A stretch of DNA of 64,000 bases from Beduinella massiliensis (GCF_900199405.1 NZ_LT963430.1:3131605-3195604), one strand, 5' to 3'. Shown: positions 1 to 9,460, counted from the first letter of the stretch. Numbers and translations: made by a program. Notes: generated by a model from the sequence alone, not told the origin.

Positions 1-348
1 CTCGTGCAGTTTCAAAACGAGGTCGGCAAGAAATCGCAGAGCAAAAAATACGAATACCAGGCGACCTTTCTGTCATGGGCGCGCGGATGTGCATACGACT
101 TTGTCATGTCCTTCCCCGCCTCGTGCAAGGAGACGGCGTGCGCCTTTTCAAACCGCCATGGTTACTTCAGCTGCGGCGCGATTTTTTCAAAGTGCTGCCG
201 GGACTGCTCCGAATCCGAGCTGCGCGCGCTCGCAAAAAAGCTGGAGGGGCTCTCCTTCCGCTACACGCTGAGCGACCTGCCGGATTTTGAGGCCGTCGTC
301 CGGCGGGAACTGGGCACGGAAAAGGACGAAAAGGAGGGAAATCCATGA
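1..348 (+). CDS. Hypothetical cysteine-rich protein, 3' end only
   Basis: An open frame enters from the left edge and ends at 348. The GTG at 4 is probably internal because the frame is open upstream of it. The visible ~115 residues carry clustered cysteines (WARGC, SCKETAC, SCG, KCCRDC), which could bind metal, and a charged C-terminal tail. The stop overlaps the start of the next gene by 4 nt (ATGA), so the two are probably translationally coupled. I do not recognise the family. Its function is unknown. Confidence 0.5.
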   Translation, partial: LVQFQNEVGKKSQSKKYEYQATFLSWARGCAYDFVMSFPASCKETACAFSNRHGYFSCGAIFSKCCRDCSESELRALAKKLEGLSFRYTLSDLPDFEAVVRRELGTEKDEKEGNP

Positions 349-728
349 ACAGCCAGCGATGGCTGCATCCCTACTTTGCGTCCATCGCCGCGCAGGACGC
401 AGAGGCGATACGGAATTTTTTTCATCCGGACGCCCAAATCCTTTGGCACAACACGAACGAACGCTTCACGCTGGATGGCTTCCTTCGCGCCAACTGCGAA
501 TACCCCGGCAGCTGGGCGGGTGAGGTGGAGCGCGCCGAATCCCTCGGGGAGGGCCGCGTCCTTTCCGTCGCCCGCGTCTGGATACGCGGCGGCGGCCCTT
601 CCTTCCACGTGGTTTCCTTCTTCGAGCTCGCGGAAGGCAAAATCGTCCGGCTGGACGAATATTGGGGCGACGATGGCCCCGCGCCCGCGTGGCGGCAGGG
701 GCTGCGCTTAAGCGCTCCCATCCGTTAA
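345..728 (+). CDS. SnoaL/NTF2-like protein
   Basis: A 127-residue protein with the layout of the NTF2-like cone fold: an N-terminal helix (QRWLHPYFASIAAQDAEAI), the FFHPDAQILWHNT segment typical of SnoaL-like ketosteroid-isomerase relatives, and C-terminal strands (FHVVSFFELAEGKIVRLDEYW). Members bind or isomerise small hydrophobic molecules, or have no known activity. An AGGAGG-like site at 333-338 precedes the ATG, and the gene overlaps the upstream stop by 4 nt. The substrate cannot be read from the sequence. Confidence 0.8.
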   Translation: MNSQRWLHPYFASIAAQDAEAIRNFFHPDAQILWHNTNERFTLDGFLRANCEYPGSWAGEVERAESLGEGRVLSVARVWIRGGGPSFHVVSFFELAEGKIVRLDEYWGDDGPAPAWRQGLRLSAPIR

Positions 729-760
729 AGCCCGTCGGAGAAAAGAAAGGAATGGCAAAG

Positions 761-1231
761 ATGCGCAGAAAAGACAGGGAGATTACCGACGCCGCGCGCA
801 TTGACGAAATCATCCGCCGCTGCGATTGCTGCCGGCTGGGGCTTGTGGACGCGGGCCGGGCATACATCGTGCCGATGAACTTCGGCTACCGCCGCGAAAA
901 CGGAAAAGGCGTCTTTTACTTTCACAGCGCGCGAGAGGGACGCAAGATCGGCCTGATTCAAAACGGCGGCGAAGCCAGCTTCGAGCTGGACACAAACCAC
1001 CTGCTGCATGCGGGCGAGACAGCCTGCACCCACGCCTTCCGGTTTCAAAGCGTGATGGGCGACGGCACGGTTCGCATCCTTGAGGATGCGCAGGCGAAGC
1101 GCGCGGCGCTTGAGGCCATCATGGAGCACATGACGGGCAGGGACGGCTGGACGTTTGAGGAAAAGGCCCTCGAAGCCACCGCGCTCCTTCGCCTGGAGGT
1201 GCGCGAGATGACGGGCAAGGAACACGAATGA
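761..1231 (+). CDS. Pyridoxamine 5'-phosphate oxidase family protein (NimA-like)
   Basis: About 156 residues starting MRRKDREITD, followed by CRLGLVDAGRAYIVPMNFGY and FHSAREGRKIGLI, the pattern of the flavin-binding split-barrel PNPOx-like family that includes 5-nitroimidazole-resistance NimA proteins. These bind FMN and often reduce small nitro or quinone compounds. ATG 761 is preferred because an AAAGG site lies about 10 nt upstream, whereas for ATG 752 the same site is almost touching. It is probably co-transcribed with the NTF2-like gene and the methyltransferase downstream (stop overlapping ATG 1228). The family call is firm; the actual substrate is inference. Confidence 0.85.
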   Translation: MRRKDREITDAARIDEIIRRCDCCRLGLVDAGRAYIVPMNFGYRRENGKGVFYFHSAREGRKIGLIQNGGEASFELDTNHLLHAGETACTHAFRFQSVMGDGTVRILEDAQAKRAALEAIMEHMTGRDGWTFEEKALEATALLRLEVREMTGKEHE

Positions 1232-1260
1232 CGCGCGGCGGCGCAGAGGAGCGTGGAAGA

Positions 1261-1797
1261 ATGTCGAGCTGTTTTACGATGGAATATCCCTCGCCGGTCG
1301 GTCTGCTCACCCTCGCCAGCGACGGCCAAAGCATCACGGGCCTTTGGATTCAGGGGCAAAAATACTTCAGAGAAAAGCTGCCCGATCCGGTACCCTGTGT
1401 TTCGCTGCCGGTCTTTCAGCAGGCCGCCGCGTGGCTCACCCGCTACTTTCTCGGCGAAGCGCCGGAAATGACGCTGCCGCTTGCGCCGGAGGGAAGCCCG
1501 TTTCGCCGGTCGGTGTGGGACATCCTCTTAAAGATCCCCTATGGTCAGGTGACCACCTACGGTGCCATCGCCAGGGAGCTCTCGACCGCCGCCGGCAAAA
1601 GCGTCTGCGCGCAGGCCGTGGGCGGCGCAGTCGGTCACAACCCCATCAGCATCCTCATCCCCTGCCACCGTGTGGTCGGCGCAAACAGCAGCCTGACCGG
1701 ATACGCCGGCGGCATCGACAGGAAGATTCAGCTTTTGACGCTCGAGGGCGCGGCGATGGAGCGGCTGTTCGCGCCGAGCCGTGGGACGGCGCTGTAA
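1261..1797 (+). CDS. ogt: Methylated-DNA--[protein]-cysteine S-methyltransferase
   Basis: A 178-residue suicide repair enzyme that removes alkyl groups from O6-alkylguanine onto its own cysteine. The active-site motif IPCHRVVG is present with the acceptor near Cys135, preceded by the helix-turn-helix part (IPYGQVTTYGAIA) and followed by TGYAGG. The length fits the single-domain Ogt type with a short N-terminal domain. ATG 1261 gives the usual short N terminus (SPVGLLTLAS close to the start) and has GAGGAG upstream; ATG 1228, overlapping the previous stop, is the alternative and would add 11 residues. Confidence 0.93.
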   Translation: MSSCFTMEYPSPVGLLTLASDGQSITGLWIQGQKYFREKLPDPVPCVSLPVFQQAAAWLTRYFLGEAPEMTLPLAPEGSPFRRSVWDILLKIPYGQVTTYGAIARELSTAAGKSVCAQAVGGAVGHNPISILIPCHRVVGANSSLTGYAGGIDRKIQLLTLEGAAMERLFAPSRGTAL

Positions 1798-1823
1798 CGC
1801 AAAAAATTCAGGAGGAAAAGCGC

Positions 1824-2267
1824 ATGCCGGATTTCCAATCCCATCCCTACCGAAAGACGTATAAGCCGTTCGTGCTTTGGCTTGCGGTGTTTTTCTGCCT
1901 CTCCATCGGCGTGCCGTTGCTCGCGCATGCCCTGCTGCACCTAGACGGCGCGGCGATCACCCGCGTAAGCCTGCTTTTAACGCTGCTCTTGCTTACGCTG
2001 CTCTTTTATCTCATCTGGCGCGGCGAATACGTCTACTGGATCAACGGCGGCCCCAGCTTCGAGGCGGCGCGGGATGCCGGGCGCGAAAGGCGGCGCGCCT
2101 ATGCCGGCGCGCACCTTCGCCTCTTTTGCGGCGCCGCGTGCGCGGGCGCGCTGTACCTTGCGCTCAGCGCATTGCTCAGCCTCCCCACCTGGCTGGACGT
2201 CGCCGCCGTCGCTGCGCTTCTCGTAGCCGCCGCGCTGCTCACGCTGCGCATCCGGTTTGACGCCTGA
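1824..2267 (+). CDS. Small integral membrane protein of unknown function
   Basis: A 147-residue protein with about four hydrophobic segments: two near residues 15-38 and 46-66, and two in the C-terminal half ([18 protein letters not shown] and [14 protein letters not shown]). A cytoplasmic-looking Arg-rich stretch ([11 protein letters not shown]) lies between the pairs. The ribosome site GGAGG at 1811-1815 sets the start, and the gene follows ogt by 26 nt, so it likely belongs to the same transcript. I do not recognise the family. Confidence 0.75.
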   Translation: MPDFQSHPYRKTYKPFVLWLAVFFCLSIGVPLLAHALLHLDGAAITRVSLLLTLLLLTLLFYLIWRGEYVYWINGGPSFEAARDAGRERRRAYAGAHLRLFCGAACAGALYLALSALLSLPTWLDVAAVAALLVAAALLTLRIRFDA

Positions 2268-2308
2268 ATGCGCCTAAAACCAGCCGCGAAATTTCACCGG
2301 AATCGCCG

Positions 2309-2337
2309 TTGACAACGATGCGCCCCTCTGCTATACT
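2309..2337 (+). promoter_or_regulatory. Housekeeping promoter of the pfl operon
   Basis: TTGACA at 2309-2314 and TATACT at 2332-2337 are separated by exactly 17 nt. The predicted start of transcription lies at about 2344, just before the riboswitch aptamer. Confidence 0.88.
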
Positions 2338-2345
2338 GATTTCAC

Positions 2346-2417
2346 TTCATGTGACTGACGGATTCACGCGGGCAACCGCGGGGGAGCATGAAGGATGTAT
2401 GCCGACCGTCTGGGCAA
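2346..2417 (+). promoter_or_regulatory. ZTP (pfl-motif) riboswitch
   Basis: The conserved core pieces of the ZTP/ZMP aptamer are present in order: GTGACTGACGG at 2351-2361, a closing stem formed by TTCAT (2346-2350) with ATGAA (2388-2392), a small hairpin around GCGGGCAACCGC, GGGGAGCA at 2381-2388, and the 3' part CCGTCTGGGCA at 2406-2416, whose CCGTC can pair with GACGG as the pseudoknot. This class senses the purine intermediate ZTP, which rises when 10-formyl-tetrahydrofolate is short, and is known upstream of pfl genes. The 3' strand of the aptamer overlaps the terminator at 2413, so ligand binding should allow read-through into pflB. Confidence 0.92.
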
Positions 2418-2441
2418 TCCCGCACCGGGATTGCCTTTTTT
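2413..2441 (+). terminator. Riboswitch-controlled intrinsic terminator
   Basis: A perfect 9-bp stem (2413-2421 with 2427-2435) and a 5-nt loop are followed by six T residues. The left arm shares GGCA with the 3' end of the ZTP aptamer, giving mutually exclusive folds. Confidence 0.9.
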
Positions 2442-2476
2442 GTTGCAATTCCGGGAGCACTTCACGAGGTGAGCGT

Positions 2477-4708
2477 ATGAATCATTCGTCTTACGAAGGT
2501 TTTGTCCCCGGCATCTGGCAGGAGCGCATCGACGTGCGCGACTTCATTCAAAGGAATTACACGCCCTATTCGGGCGACGAGTCCTTCCTCATGGGCCCGA
2601 CCGCGCGCACGAAGCGCCTGATGGGCAAGCTGCAGGCGCTGCAAAAAGAGGAGCAGGCGCGCGGCGGCGTGCTTTCAATCAATACGGACGTGGCGACCAG
2701 CCTGCTCAACTACGCGCCGGGGTATCTGGACAAAGAGGAAGAGCTCATCGTGGGCCTTCAGACCGAGGCGCCGCTGCGGCGCGGCGTCAATCCCTTCGGC
2801 GGCATGCGCATGGCAGAGGGCGCCTGCCGCGCCTACGGCTGCGAGATGTCTCAAAAGCTGAAGGACGAATTCATGTACCGCACCACGCACAACGACGGCG
2901 TGTTTCGCGTCTATACCGACGACATGCGCCGCGCCCGCAAAATCGGCGTCATCACGGGGCTGCCGGACGCCTACGGCCGCGGCCGCATCATCGGCGATTA
3001 CCGCCGCGTGGCGCTGTACGGCATCGACCGGCTGATCGAGGAAAAGCAGCGCGACAAGCAGGCCATCGGCAAAAGCCTGATGGATGTAGACAGCATCCGC
3101 CAGAGCGAAGAGCTCTTCCAGCAGATCGCCTTCCTGCAAAAGACGAAGGAGATGGCTTCGCTGTACGGCTACAACATCTCCGCGCCCGCCGGGAACGCGC
3201 GCGAAGCTATCCAGTGGACGTACTTCGGCTACCTCGCCTCCATCAAGGAGCAGAACGGCGCGGCCATGTCGCTCGGGCGCGTCTCCACCTTCCTGGACAT
3301 TTACATCGAGCGCGACATCGCCCGCGGGCTGCTCACGGAAGAGGGCGCGCAGGAGCTGATGGACGACTTCGTGATGAAGCTGCGCATGGCGCGTCACCTG
3401 CGCACGCCGGAATACAACGAGCTGTTCGGCGGCGATCCGATGTGGATCACGGAGAGCGTCGGCGGCATGGGCGAGGACGGCCGCACGCTGGTGACGAAGA
3501 ACGCCTTCCGCATGTTGAACACCCTGTATACGCTGGGCGCGGCGCCGGAGCCCAACCTCACCGTGCTCTACGCCAAGGCGCTGCCGGAGGCCTTTAAACG
3601 CTTCTGCGCGAAGGTCTCGTGCGAGACGAGCTCCATCCAGTACGAAAACGACGATCTGATGCGCCCGATCTACGGCGACGACTACGGCATCGCCTGCTGC
3701 GTATCCGCGATGAAGCTGGGCCGCCAGATGCAGTTCTTCGGCGCGCGCTGCAACCTGCCCAAGCTGCTGCTGCTCGCGCTCAACGGCGGCCACGACACGC
3801 TTTCCGGACTCGACATCGGCCCGCGCTCGCAGGTGCTTTCGGGCGACGTGCTCGACTACGACGAGGTCTGCGAGCGGTTTGCCGCCTATCGCGCCTGGCT
3901 GTGCGAGCTCTACGTGAACACGATGAACGTCATCCACTACATGCACGACAAGTATGCCTATGAAAAGACGCAGATGGCCCTGCACGACACGGACGTGGAG
4001 CGCTTCATGGCGTTCGGCGTCGCGGGCCTTTCGGTGCTCGCGGATTCGCTCTCCGCAATTCGCTACGCCAAGGTGCGCCCGGTGCGCGACGAAAACGGCT
4101 ACATCGTGGACTTTACGCGCGAGGGCGACTTCCCCAAGTTCGGCAACGACGACGACCGCGTGGACCAGATCGCCGTTCAGATGGTGCGCGAGATGATCGA
4201 GGAGCTCCGTAAGACCCCCGCCTACCGGGGCGCGACGCACACGCTCTCGGTGCTGACCATCACCTCCAACGTGGTCTACGGCAAGAAGACAGCCGCCACA
4301 CCCGACGGCCGCCAAAAGGGCGAGCCCTACGCGCCGGGCGCGAACCCGATGCACGGGCGCGAGGCCTGCGGAGCCCTCGCCTCGCTCAATTCCGTGGCCA
4401 AGCTGCCCTACGCGGACTGCCGCGACGGCATCTCCAACACCTTCTCCATCGTGCCCGATTCCCTGGGCAGGACCCTGCCGGAGCGCCAGCGGAACCTTTG
4501 CACGCTGCTGGACGGCTACTTCGGCCGCGGCGCGCATCACATCAACGTGAACGTCATGAACCGCGAGCTCTTGCAGGACGCCTACGATCACCCGGAAAAC
4601 TACCCGAACCTGACGATCCGCGTGTCCGGCTACGCGGTCAACTTCGTGAAGCTCTCGCGCGAGCAGCAGCGCGAGGTCATAAGGCGCACGTTCCACGAGG
4701 CGATGTAA
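2477..4708 (+). CDS. pflB: Formate C-acetyltransferase (pyruvate formate-lyase)
   Basis: A 743-residue glycyl-radical enzyme that converts pyruvate and CoA to acetyl-CoA and formate in anaerobic fermentation. The catalytic cysteine pair is visible as Cys407-Cys408 (IACCVSAM), and the radical-bearing glycine as Gly718 in RVSGYAVNF near the C terminus. The length matches the family. ATG 2477 follows GAGGTGAG and lies downstream of the riboswitch terminator; the longer frame back to 2309 would include the promoter and aptamer and is rejected. It sits 33 nt before its activating enzyme. Control by a ZTP riboswitch fits a role in supplying formate for one-carbon metabolism and purine synthesis. 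Confidence 0.97.
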   Translation: MNHSSYEGFVPGIWQERIDVRDFIQRNYTPYSGDESFLMGPTARTKRLMGKLQALQKEEQARGGVLSINTDVATSLLNYAPGYLDKEEELIVGLQTEAPLRRGVNPFGGMRMAEGACRAYGCEMSQKLKDEFMYRTTHNDGVFRVYTDDMRRARKIGVITGLPDAYGRGRIIGDYRRVALYGIDRLIEEKQRDKQAIGKSLMDVDSIRQSEELFQQIAFLQKTKEMASLYGYNISAPAGNAREAIQWTYFGYLASIKEQNGAAMSLGRVSTFLDIYIERDIARGLLTEEGAQELMDDFVMKLRMARHLRTPEYNELFGGDPMWITESVGGMGEDGRTLVTKNAFRMLNTLYTLGAAPEPNLTVLYAKALPEAFKRFCAKVSCETSSIQYENDDLMRPIYGDDYGIACCVSAMKLGRQMQFFGARCNLPKLLLLALNGGHDTLSGLDIGPRSQVLSGDVLDYDEVCERFAAYRAWLCELYVNTMNVIHYMHDKYAYEKTQMALHDTDVERFMAFGVAGLSVLADSLSAIRYAKVRPVRDENGYIVDFTREGDFPKFGNDDDRVDQIAVQMVREMIEELRKTPAYRGATHTLSVLTITSNVVYGKKTAATPDGRQKGEPYAPGANPMHGREACGALASLNSVAKLPYADCRDGISNTFSIVPDSLGRTLPERQRNLCTLLDGYFGRGAHHINVNVMNRELLQDAYDHPENYPNLTIRVSGYAVNFVKLSREQQREVIRRTFHEAM

Positions 4709-4741
4709 CCGCGCCGCGGCATCCACAGAAAGAGAGGCGAT

Positions 4742-5428
4742 ATGCCCATGCTCGGACGCATGCACTCTATCCAATCCTTCAGCACGCTGGACGGACCCGG
4801 CATCCGCTTCGTGCTCTTCCTGCAGGGCTGCCCGCTGCGCTGCGCCTGCTGCCACAATCCCGACACGTGGGATGCGGCGGGCGGCACGGAAATCGACGAC
4901 GCGCAGGCGTTTGCGCGCATTCTGCGCTGCCGCGACTACTTCGGGGAGGAGGGCGGCGTCACCGTCTCCGGCGGCGAACCGCTGCTGCAAAGCGGCTTCG
5001 TGCGCTCCCTCTTCGCCCGCTGCCGCGAAGCGGGCATCCATACGACGCTGGACACCTCCGGCTGCATCCTGACGGACGAGGCGCTCTCCGTGCTGGACGT
5101 GACCGACCTTTGCCTGCTCGACCACAAAATGCCCACGGACGAGATGTACCGGCGCTACGTGGGCTGTCCGCTCGCAGGGCCGGAGCGCTTCCTTTCGGAG
5201 CTTTCGGCGCGCGGCATCGACACGTGGCTTCGCCGCGTCGTCATCCCCACGGTCACGGACGGCGCGGAGGGCCTTCTCGCGCTGAAGGCGCTGGCCGAGC
5301 GAACCCCCTGCGTCAAAAGGGTGGAACTTTTGCCCTTCCGAAAGCTCTGCCAGCAAAAGTACGACGCGCTGGGCGTTCCTTTCCCCTTTGGGCACCTGCC
5401 GGAGTGCGGGGCCGTGCCCACCTTATAA
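4742..5428 (+). CDS. pflA: Pyruvate formate-lyase activating enzyme (radical SAM)
   Basis: A 228-residue radical SAM enzyme that installs the glycyl radical in PflB. The Cx3Cx2C cluster motif is visible in GCPLRCACCHN, followed by the GGEP segment (VTVSGGEPLLQ) that binds SAM, and a DHKMPTDEMYRRYVG stretch typical of PFL activases. The length is slightly below the usual 240-260 residues. It lies directly downstream of pflB in the same operon and is therefore also under ZTP control. Confidence 0.96.
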   Translation: MPMLGRMHSIQSFSTLDGPGIRFVLFLQGCPLRCACCHNPDTWDAAGGTEIDDAQAFARILRCRDYFGEEGGVTVSGGEPLLQSGFVRSLFARCREAGIHTTLDTSGCILTDEALSVLDVTDLCLLDHKMPTDEMYRRYVGCPLAGPERFLSELSARGIDTWLRRVVIPTVTDGAEGLLALKALAERTPCVKRVELLPFRKLCQQKYDALGVPFPFGHLPECGAVPTL

Positions 5429-5431
5429 TCC

Positions 5432-5460
5432 TTGCGGAAAACGACAAAAAGCCCTATAAT
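5432..5460 (+). promoter_or_regulatory. Promoter of the PIG-L gene pair
   Basis: TTGCGG at 5432-5437 and TATAAT at 5455-5460 with a 17-nt spacer. It lies just after the pflA stop, so the deacetylase genes have their own promoter. Confidence 0.75.
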
Positions 5461-5492
5461 GGAACGGTATTCTCTTTATAAGGAGGCGTTCC

Positions 5493-7457
5493 ATGCGTAA
5501 AAGGGGCTTTTTTCTTTACACTTTATCGCTGATCGGTCGCGGGCTCTGGCGCATACTGGTGCTCGCGTTTTTCTCGCTGCTGGCGGCGTTTTCCACCATT
5601 CACTACGCGCCGGTCGTCTGCGCGGTCACGACGGCGGTCACGGCGCTCGTGTTTGCCGTCGCGCTGTTCATTCCCGGCAACCTGTTCGCGCGCATCTTCT
5701 GGCGGCCTCGCTTCATGCGCGCCGTGACCGCCTTTCTGCTCGTCGTCGTGATGGGCGCATCGCCCTTCCTCGCCGCGTACGCCTATCAGGCGCTCCCCAC
5801 GGCTTCCTACGCGACGCTGGACACGGGCTTTCAAAACAGCGACTTTTTGCGGGATAAGTACGTGCTCGTGCTCGTCCCCCATCAGGACGACGACGTCAAC
5901 ATGGCGGGCGCGACGATCCAAAGCTTCGTGAACGCGGGCAGCGAAGTCTACGTCGCCTTCGTCACCAACGGCGACAACGTGGGCCTTTCCAGCGACCGTT
6001 TGAACGAAGCCGTCGAATGCATGGACTCCCTCGGCATCCCCAGGCAGAACGTCTACTTTCTGGGCTACGGCGACGACTGGCGCGGCGAGCACCTGTACAA
6101 CCGCGCGCCGGACGAGCCCGCGCTCTCGTGGATCGAGCGGGAGCAGACCTACGGCACCACGGGCATCGACGACTTCTCCACGCTGGTCAACGGAGAACCG
6201 CACCTGTATACCCGCGGCAACTGCCTGAAGGACATCCGCGATCTCGTGGACATGCTCTTCCCGGACATGATCTTCTGCATGGACTACGACCCGCACGCCG
6301 ATCACCGCATGACCTCCCTGCTCTTCGAAGAGGCGATGGGGCAAATGCTCCATGAAGACCCCTCGTACCGCCCGCAGGTGTTCAAGGCGATCAGCTACCT
6401 CACCGCCTGGGACGGTCCGCAGGACTTTTACAACATCCCCATGCTCGAAACGCTTTCGCCCAGCGAACCTACCTATCCGTTGGGGACGCCCGCCTACCGC
6501 TGGTCGGAGCGCGTGCGCTTCCCCGTACCGAACGGCTACGCTTCCTACTCGCTGCGCGCCAACGGCGTGTACAAGCTACACAGCTATTACGCCTCGCAGT
6601 ACGCGACCATGCGCTCCGGCGCGGTCGCCAACAGCGACCAGGTCTTCTTCGAGCGCGCGACGGACAGCCTGCTCTACGGACAGCGGGTCACCGCCTCCTC
6701 GGGCGACGCGGCGCTGCTCACCGACTACAAGCTCTTCGACACCACGGACATCCGCGAGACGATCTTCGACGCAGGTATCTGGAGCCCCACGGACGAGGCG
6801 CGCACCGTGCGCTATGACTTCGATGCCCCGCAATCCCTCAACACCGTGACGCTGTGGGACAACCCGAGCGCTGCGGACAACGTGCTCGCCGCGGTGCTGA
6901 CGCTCTCCGACGGCACGCGCATCGACATCCCCGCGCTCGACCCGCTGGGCGCATCCAACACCGTCACCTTCGAGCAGCGGGACGGCATCGAGTGGATGGA
7001 GCTCATGCTGACCGAGGTGGAGGGCGAGCAGGCGGGCCTCACCGAACTGGAGGCCGCCCTGCGTGAGGAACGGCCCACGCAGTTCATCAAGCTCATGGAT
7101 GAAGGCGGCAACTTCCTCTACGAGACGCCTGAGCGGGCAAACGAAAACGTTCGATTCTCCCTCTACGCCTGGCCCGCCCTCCCCTCAGACGCCACGTTTA
7201 CCCTGACGATTACAAACGAGCGCGGGGGGTACGCCACCACCGCGTCGGGCCTCACCGCGGACGCGCTGTCCATCGGCGCGCTCGAAAAGGGCACGTACCG
7301 CGTGCGCGTGACCTGCGAGCAGGACGATGCGCTCTACGACGAATGCGTGCTGCGCGTAGGCGACCTTCTGCTGAAGGAGCGGCTCATCCAGTGGTTCGAG
7401 CCCCGTTTCGACGCGGCCGCAAGGTTCTTCAAGGAAAAGGCGGTCTACATCTACTAA
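5493..7457 (+). CDS. Membrane-anchored PIG-L family deacetylase (copy 1)
   Basis: 654 residues. The first ~100 contain three hydrophobic segments (roughly residues 15-35, 40-60 and 75-98). A PIG-L/LmbE-like zinc deacetylase domain follows: LVPHQDDDVNMAG near residue 130 (His-x-Asp-Asp) and MDYDPHADHRMTS near 270 (His-x-x-His). The C-terminal half looks like a beta-sandwich of the discoidin/galactose-binding kind (TVRYDFDAPQSLNTVTLWDNPS). PIG-L enzymes remove acetyl groups from N-acetylglucosamine-type sugars. With this anchor the domain is probably outside the membrane, acting on a cell-surface glycan; that is inference. AAGGAGG precedes ATG 5493. It is followed 26 nt later by a close paralogue. 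Confidence 0.88.
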   Translation: MRKRGFFLYTLSLIGRGLWRILVLAFFSLLAAFSTIHYAPVVCAVTTAVTALVFAVALFIPGNLFARIFWRPRFMRAVTAFLLVVVMGASPFLAAYAYQALPTASYATLDTGFQNSDFLRDKYVLVLVPHQDDDVNMAGATIQSFVNAGSEVYVAFVTNGDNVGLSSDRLNEAVECMDSLGIPRQNVYFLGYGDDWRGEHLYNRAPDEPALSWIEREQTYGTTGIDDFSTLVNGEPHLYTRGNCLKDIRDLVDMLFPDMIFCMDYDPHADHRMTSLLFEEAMGQMLHEDPSYRPQVFKAISYLTAWDGPQDFYNIPMLETLSPSEPTYPLGTPAYRWSERVRFPVPNGYASYSLRANGVYKLHSYYASQYATMRSGAVANSDQVFFERATDSLLYGQRVTASSGDAALLTDYKLFDTTDIRETIFDAGIWSPTDEARTVRYDFDAPQSLNTVTLWDNPSAADNVLAAVLTLSDGTRIDIPALDPLGASNTVTFEQRDGIEWMELMLTEVEGEQAGLTELEAALREERPTQFIKLMDEGGNFLYETPERANENVRFSLYAWPALPSDATFTLTITNERGGYATTASGLTADALSIGALEKGTYRVRVTCEQDDALYDECVLRVGDLLLKERLIQWFEPRFDAAARFFKEKAVYIY

Positions 7458-7483
7458 AGCCAAACGGGGAAGGGGAAATTCGT

Positions 7484-9457
7484 GTGCGGTTTCTTCGTTT
7501 TCTTCGCCGCGCGGCAGGCCTGCTCTACGGCCTGCTGTGGCGGCTCCTTTTCTTTCTTCTCTGCGTGGCCGCCGCTCTGTTTTCTAGGCAGCGGACGCCC
7601 TCTCTTTCCTGGCTGCCCTGGGTCGTGGGCGCTGCTTCCGCTTACGCGTTGTTTGCGCCGCGCAAGGTCAACCTCTTCGCCCGTCTCTTCTTTACCGGGC
7701 GCGTCCGGCGGGCGCTGACCGGCCTTGCGCTGCTCTTCGTCTTCGTGGGCACGCTGGGGCTGGGCCTCGCCGCCTACCGCGCGCTTCCGGACGCGCATTT
7801 CGCGTCGCTCGAAACGGGCTTCTCCGAAAGCGGCCTGCTGCGGGATCAATACGTGCTCTTCCTCGTCCCCCATCAGGACGACGACGTCAACATGGCCGCT
7901 TCGACCATCGAGGCCTACGTTCAGGCGGGCAGCGAGGTCTACGTCGCCTTCCTCACGAACGGCGACCACGACGGGCTGAACAGCCTGCGCCTGACGGAAG
8001 CGCTGACCTGCATGGAGGCGATGGGCGTGCCTCAGGAAAACACGTATTTTCTGGGCTACGGCGACGGCTGGCAGGGCGCGCATCTTTACGACCGCGCCCC
8101 GGACGAGCCCGCGATATCGCATATCGGGCGCGACCGCACCTACGGCCTGTTCGGCCACGAGGACCTGCGCACGCAGCTGGACGGTACGCCCAGCCTGTAC
8201 ACGCGCGCAAACTGCCTGCGCGACGTACGTGCGCTCGTGGACCTGCTCTTTCCGGACGTCATCTACTGCGTAGACTACGACGACCATGCCGACCACCGCA
8301 TGACCTCCCTGCTGCTCGAAGAGGCGTTGGGGCAGATGCTCAATGAAGACCCCGCCTATCGTCCGCGCGTCTTCAAGGCGCTGACGTACCGCACCGCGTG
8401 GAACGGGCCCAGCGACTACTACGCGCTCCCCTTCCGCCAGACCGTTTGTCCCCAGAGCTCCCCCTATCCGCTCGTCACGCCCGCCTATCGCTGGCAGGAG
8501 CGCGTGCGCTTCCCGGTGCTCAATGGCTACGCCGCTTACACCAAGGCCGCCAGCCGGGTGCACGCGCTTCACGAAATCTACGCCTCGCAGCACGCCGTCG
8601 TGCACAGCGGCAACGTCGCGAACGGCGATCAGGTCTTCTTCGAGCGCGCGACGGACAGCCTGCTCTACGGGCAGCGGATGACCGCTTCCTCCGGCGACGC
8701 GGCGCTTCTTACCGACTTCAAGCTCTACGATTCCTCCGACCTGCGCGCTTTCACCCGCTTTGATCGGGGCGTCTGGAGTCCGACGGACGCTCAGCGAACC
8801 GTGCGCGTGACGTTCGACGCGCCGCAGGACGTGAACACCGTGACGCTCTGGGACAACCCGAGCGAGTCGGACAACGTGCTTCACGCAGAGCTTCTCTTCT
8901 CGGACGGCTCATGCGTGCAGGTCCCCGCGCTCGACCCGCTGGGCGCAAAAAATGAAATCTCGTTCGACACCAAGCGCGGGATCGAATGGATCGAGCTGCG
9001 GCTCACCGACGTAGAGGGGGAAAAGGCGGGCCTCACCGAGTGGGAGGCAGCCCTGAAAGCCGCACAGCCCACGCAGTTCATCAAGCTCATGGACGGCAAC
9101 GGCGACTTCCTGTACGAAGCGCCCTCGCAGGCGGAGATGAAGCTCCGGCTCTACGCCTGGCCCGCACTCTCGGGGAATGAAACGTTCACCCTTTCCGTCT
9201 TGCGCGAAGGCGCGGGGCAGGCGGAAAAGCAAAGCGGTCTTTCAGCGGACGCGCTCGCCTTCCGCGCGCAGGAAAACGGGACGTACCGTGTGCGCGTGAC
9301 CTGCGAGCAGGATGCATCGCTCTTTGACGAATGCGTGCTGCGCGTGGGCGATCCGCTGTGCTGGCAGCGTTTCCTGCAATGGTTTGAGTATCGCTATGAC
9401 GCGCTGGACTACTGGTATTACGACAAGACCTGGGCGGATCGCAAGACGATCATATGA
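7484..9457 (+). CDS. Membrane-anchored PIG-L family deacetylase (copy 2)
   Basis: 657 residues, collinear with copy 1 over its whole length: N-terminal hydrophobic segments, LVPHQDDDVNMAA, VDYDDHADHRMTS, and a C-terminal beta-rich part with the same VTLWDNPSxSDNVL and TQFIKLMD blocks. GTG 7484 is taken as the start because a GGGGAAGGGG site lies 6-17 nt upstream; a frame starting at 7343 overlaps copy 1. The N-terminal 100 residues and the last 60 differ most between copies, so the pair may share a chemistry and differ in location or partner. Transcription ends at the hairpin 9461-9525. Confidence 0.88.
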   Translation: MRFLRFLRRAAGLLYGLLWRLLFFLLCVAAALFSRQRTPSLSWLPWVVGAASAYALFAPRKVNLFARLFFTGRVRRALTGLALLFVFVGTLGLGLAAYRALPDAHFASLETGFSESGLLRDQYVLFLVPHQDDDVNMAASTIEAYVQAGSEVYVAFLTNGDHDGLNSLRLTEALTCMEAMGVPQENTYFLGYGDGWQGAHLYDRAPDEPAISHIGRDRTYGLFGHEDLRTQLDGTPSLYTRANCLRDVRALVDLLFPDVIYCVDYDDHADHRMTSLLLEEALGQMLNEDPAYRPRVFKALTYRTAWNGPSDYYALPFRQTVCPQSSPYPLVTPAYRWQERVRFPVLNGYAAYTKAASRVHALHEIYASQHAVVHSGNVANGDQVFFERATDSLLYGQRMTASSGDAALLTDFKLYDSSDLRAFTRFDRGVWSPTDAQRTVRVTFDAPQDVNTVTLWDNPSESDNVLHAELLFSDGSCVQVPALDPLGAKNEISFDTKRGIEWIELRLTDVEGEKAGLTEWEAALKAAQPTQFIKLMDGNGDFLYEAPSQAEMKLRLYAWPALSGNETFTLSVLREGAGQAEKQSGLSADALAFRAQENGTYRVRVTCEQDASLFDECVLRVGDPLCWQRFLQWFEYRYDALDYWYYDKTWADRKTII

Positions 9458-9460
9458 TCA

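Noticed and set aside
2309-2476. Longer N terminus of pflB
   Set aside because: It would span promoter, riboswitch and terminator; the family start fits ATG 2477.
2675-5395. Very long minus-strand frame (906 aa) opposite pflB-pflA
   Set aside because: Antisense shadow caused by high GC; protein is rich in Arg/Ala/His/Val without motifs, while the plus strand has clear enzymes.
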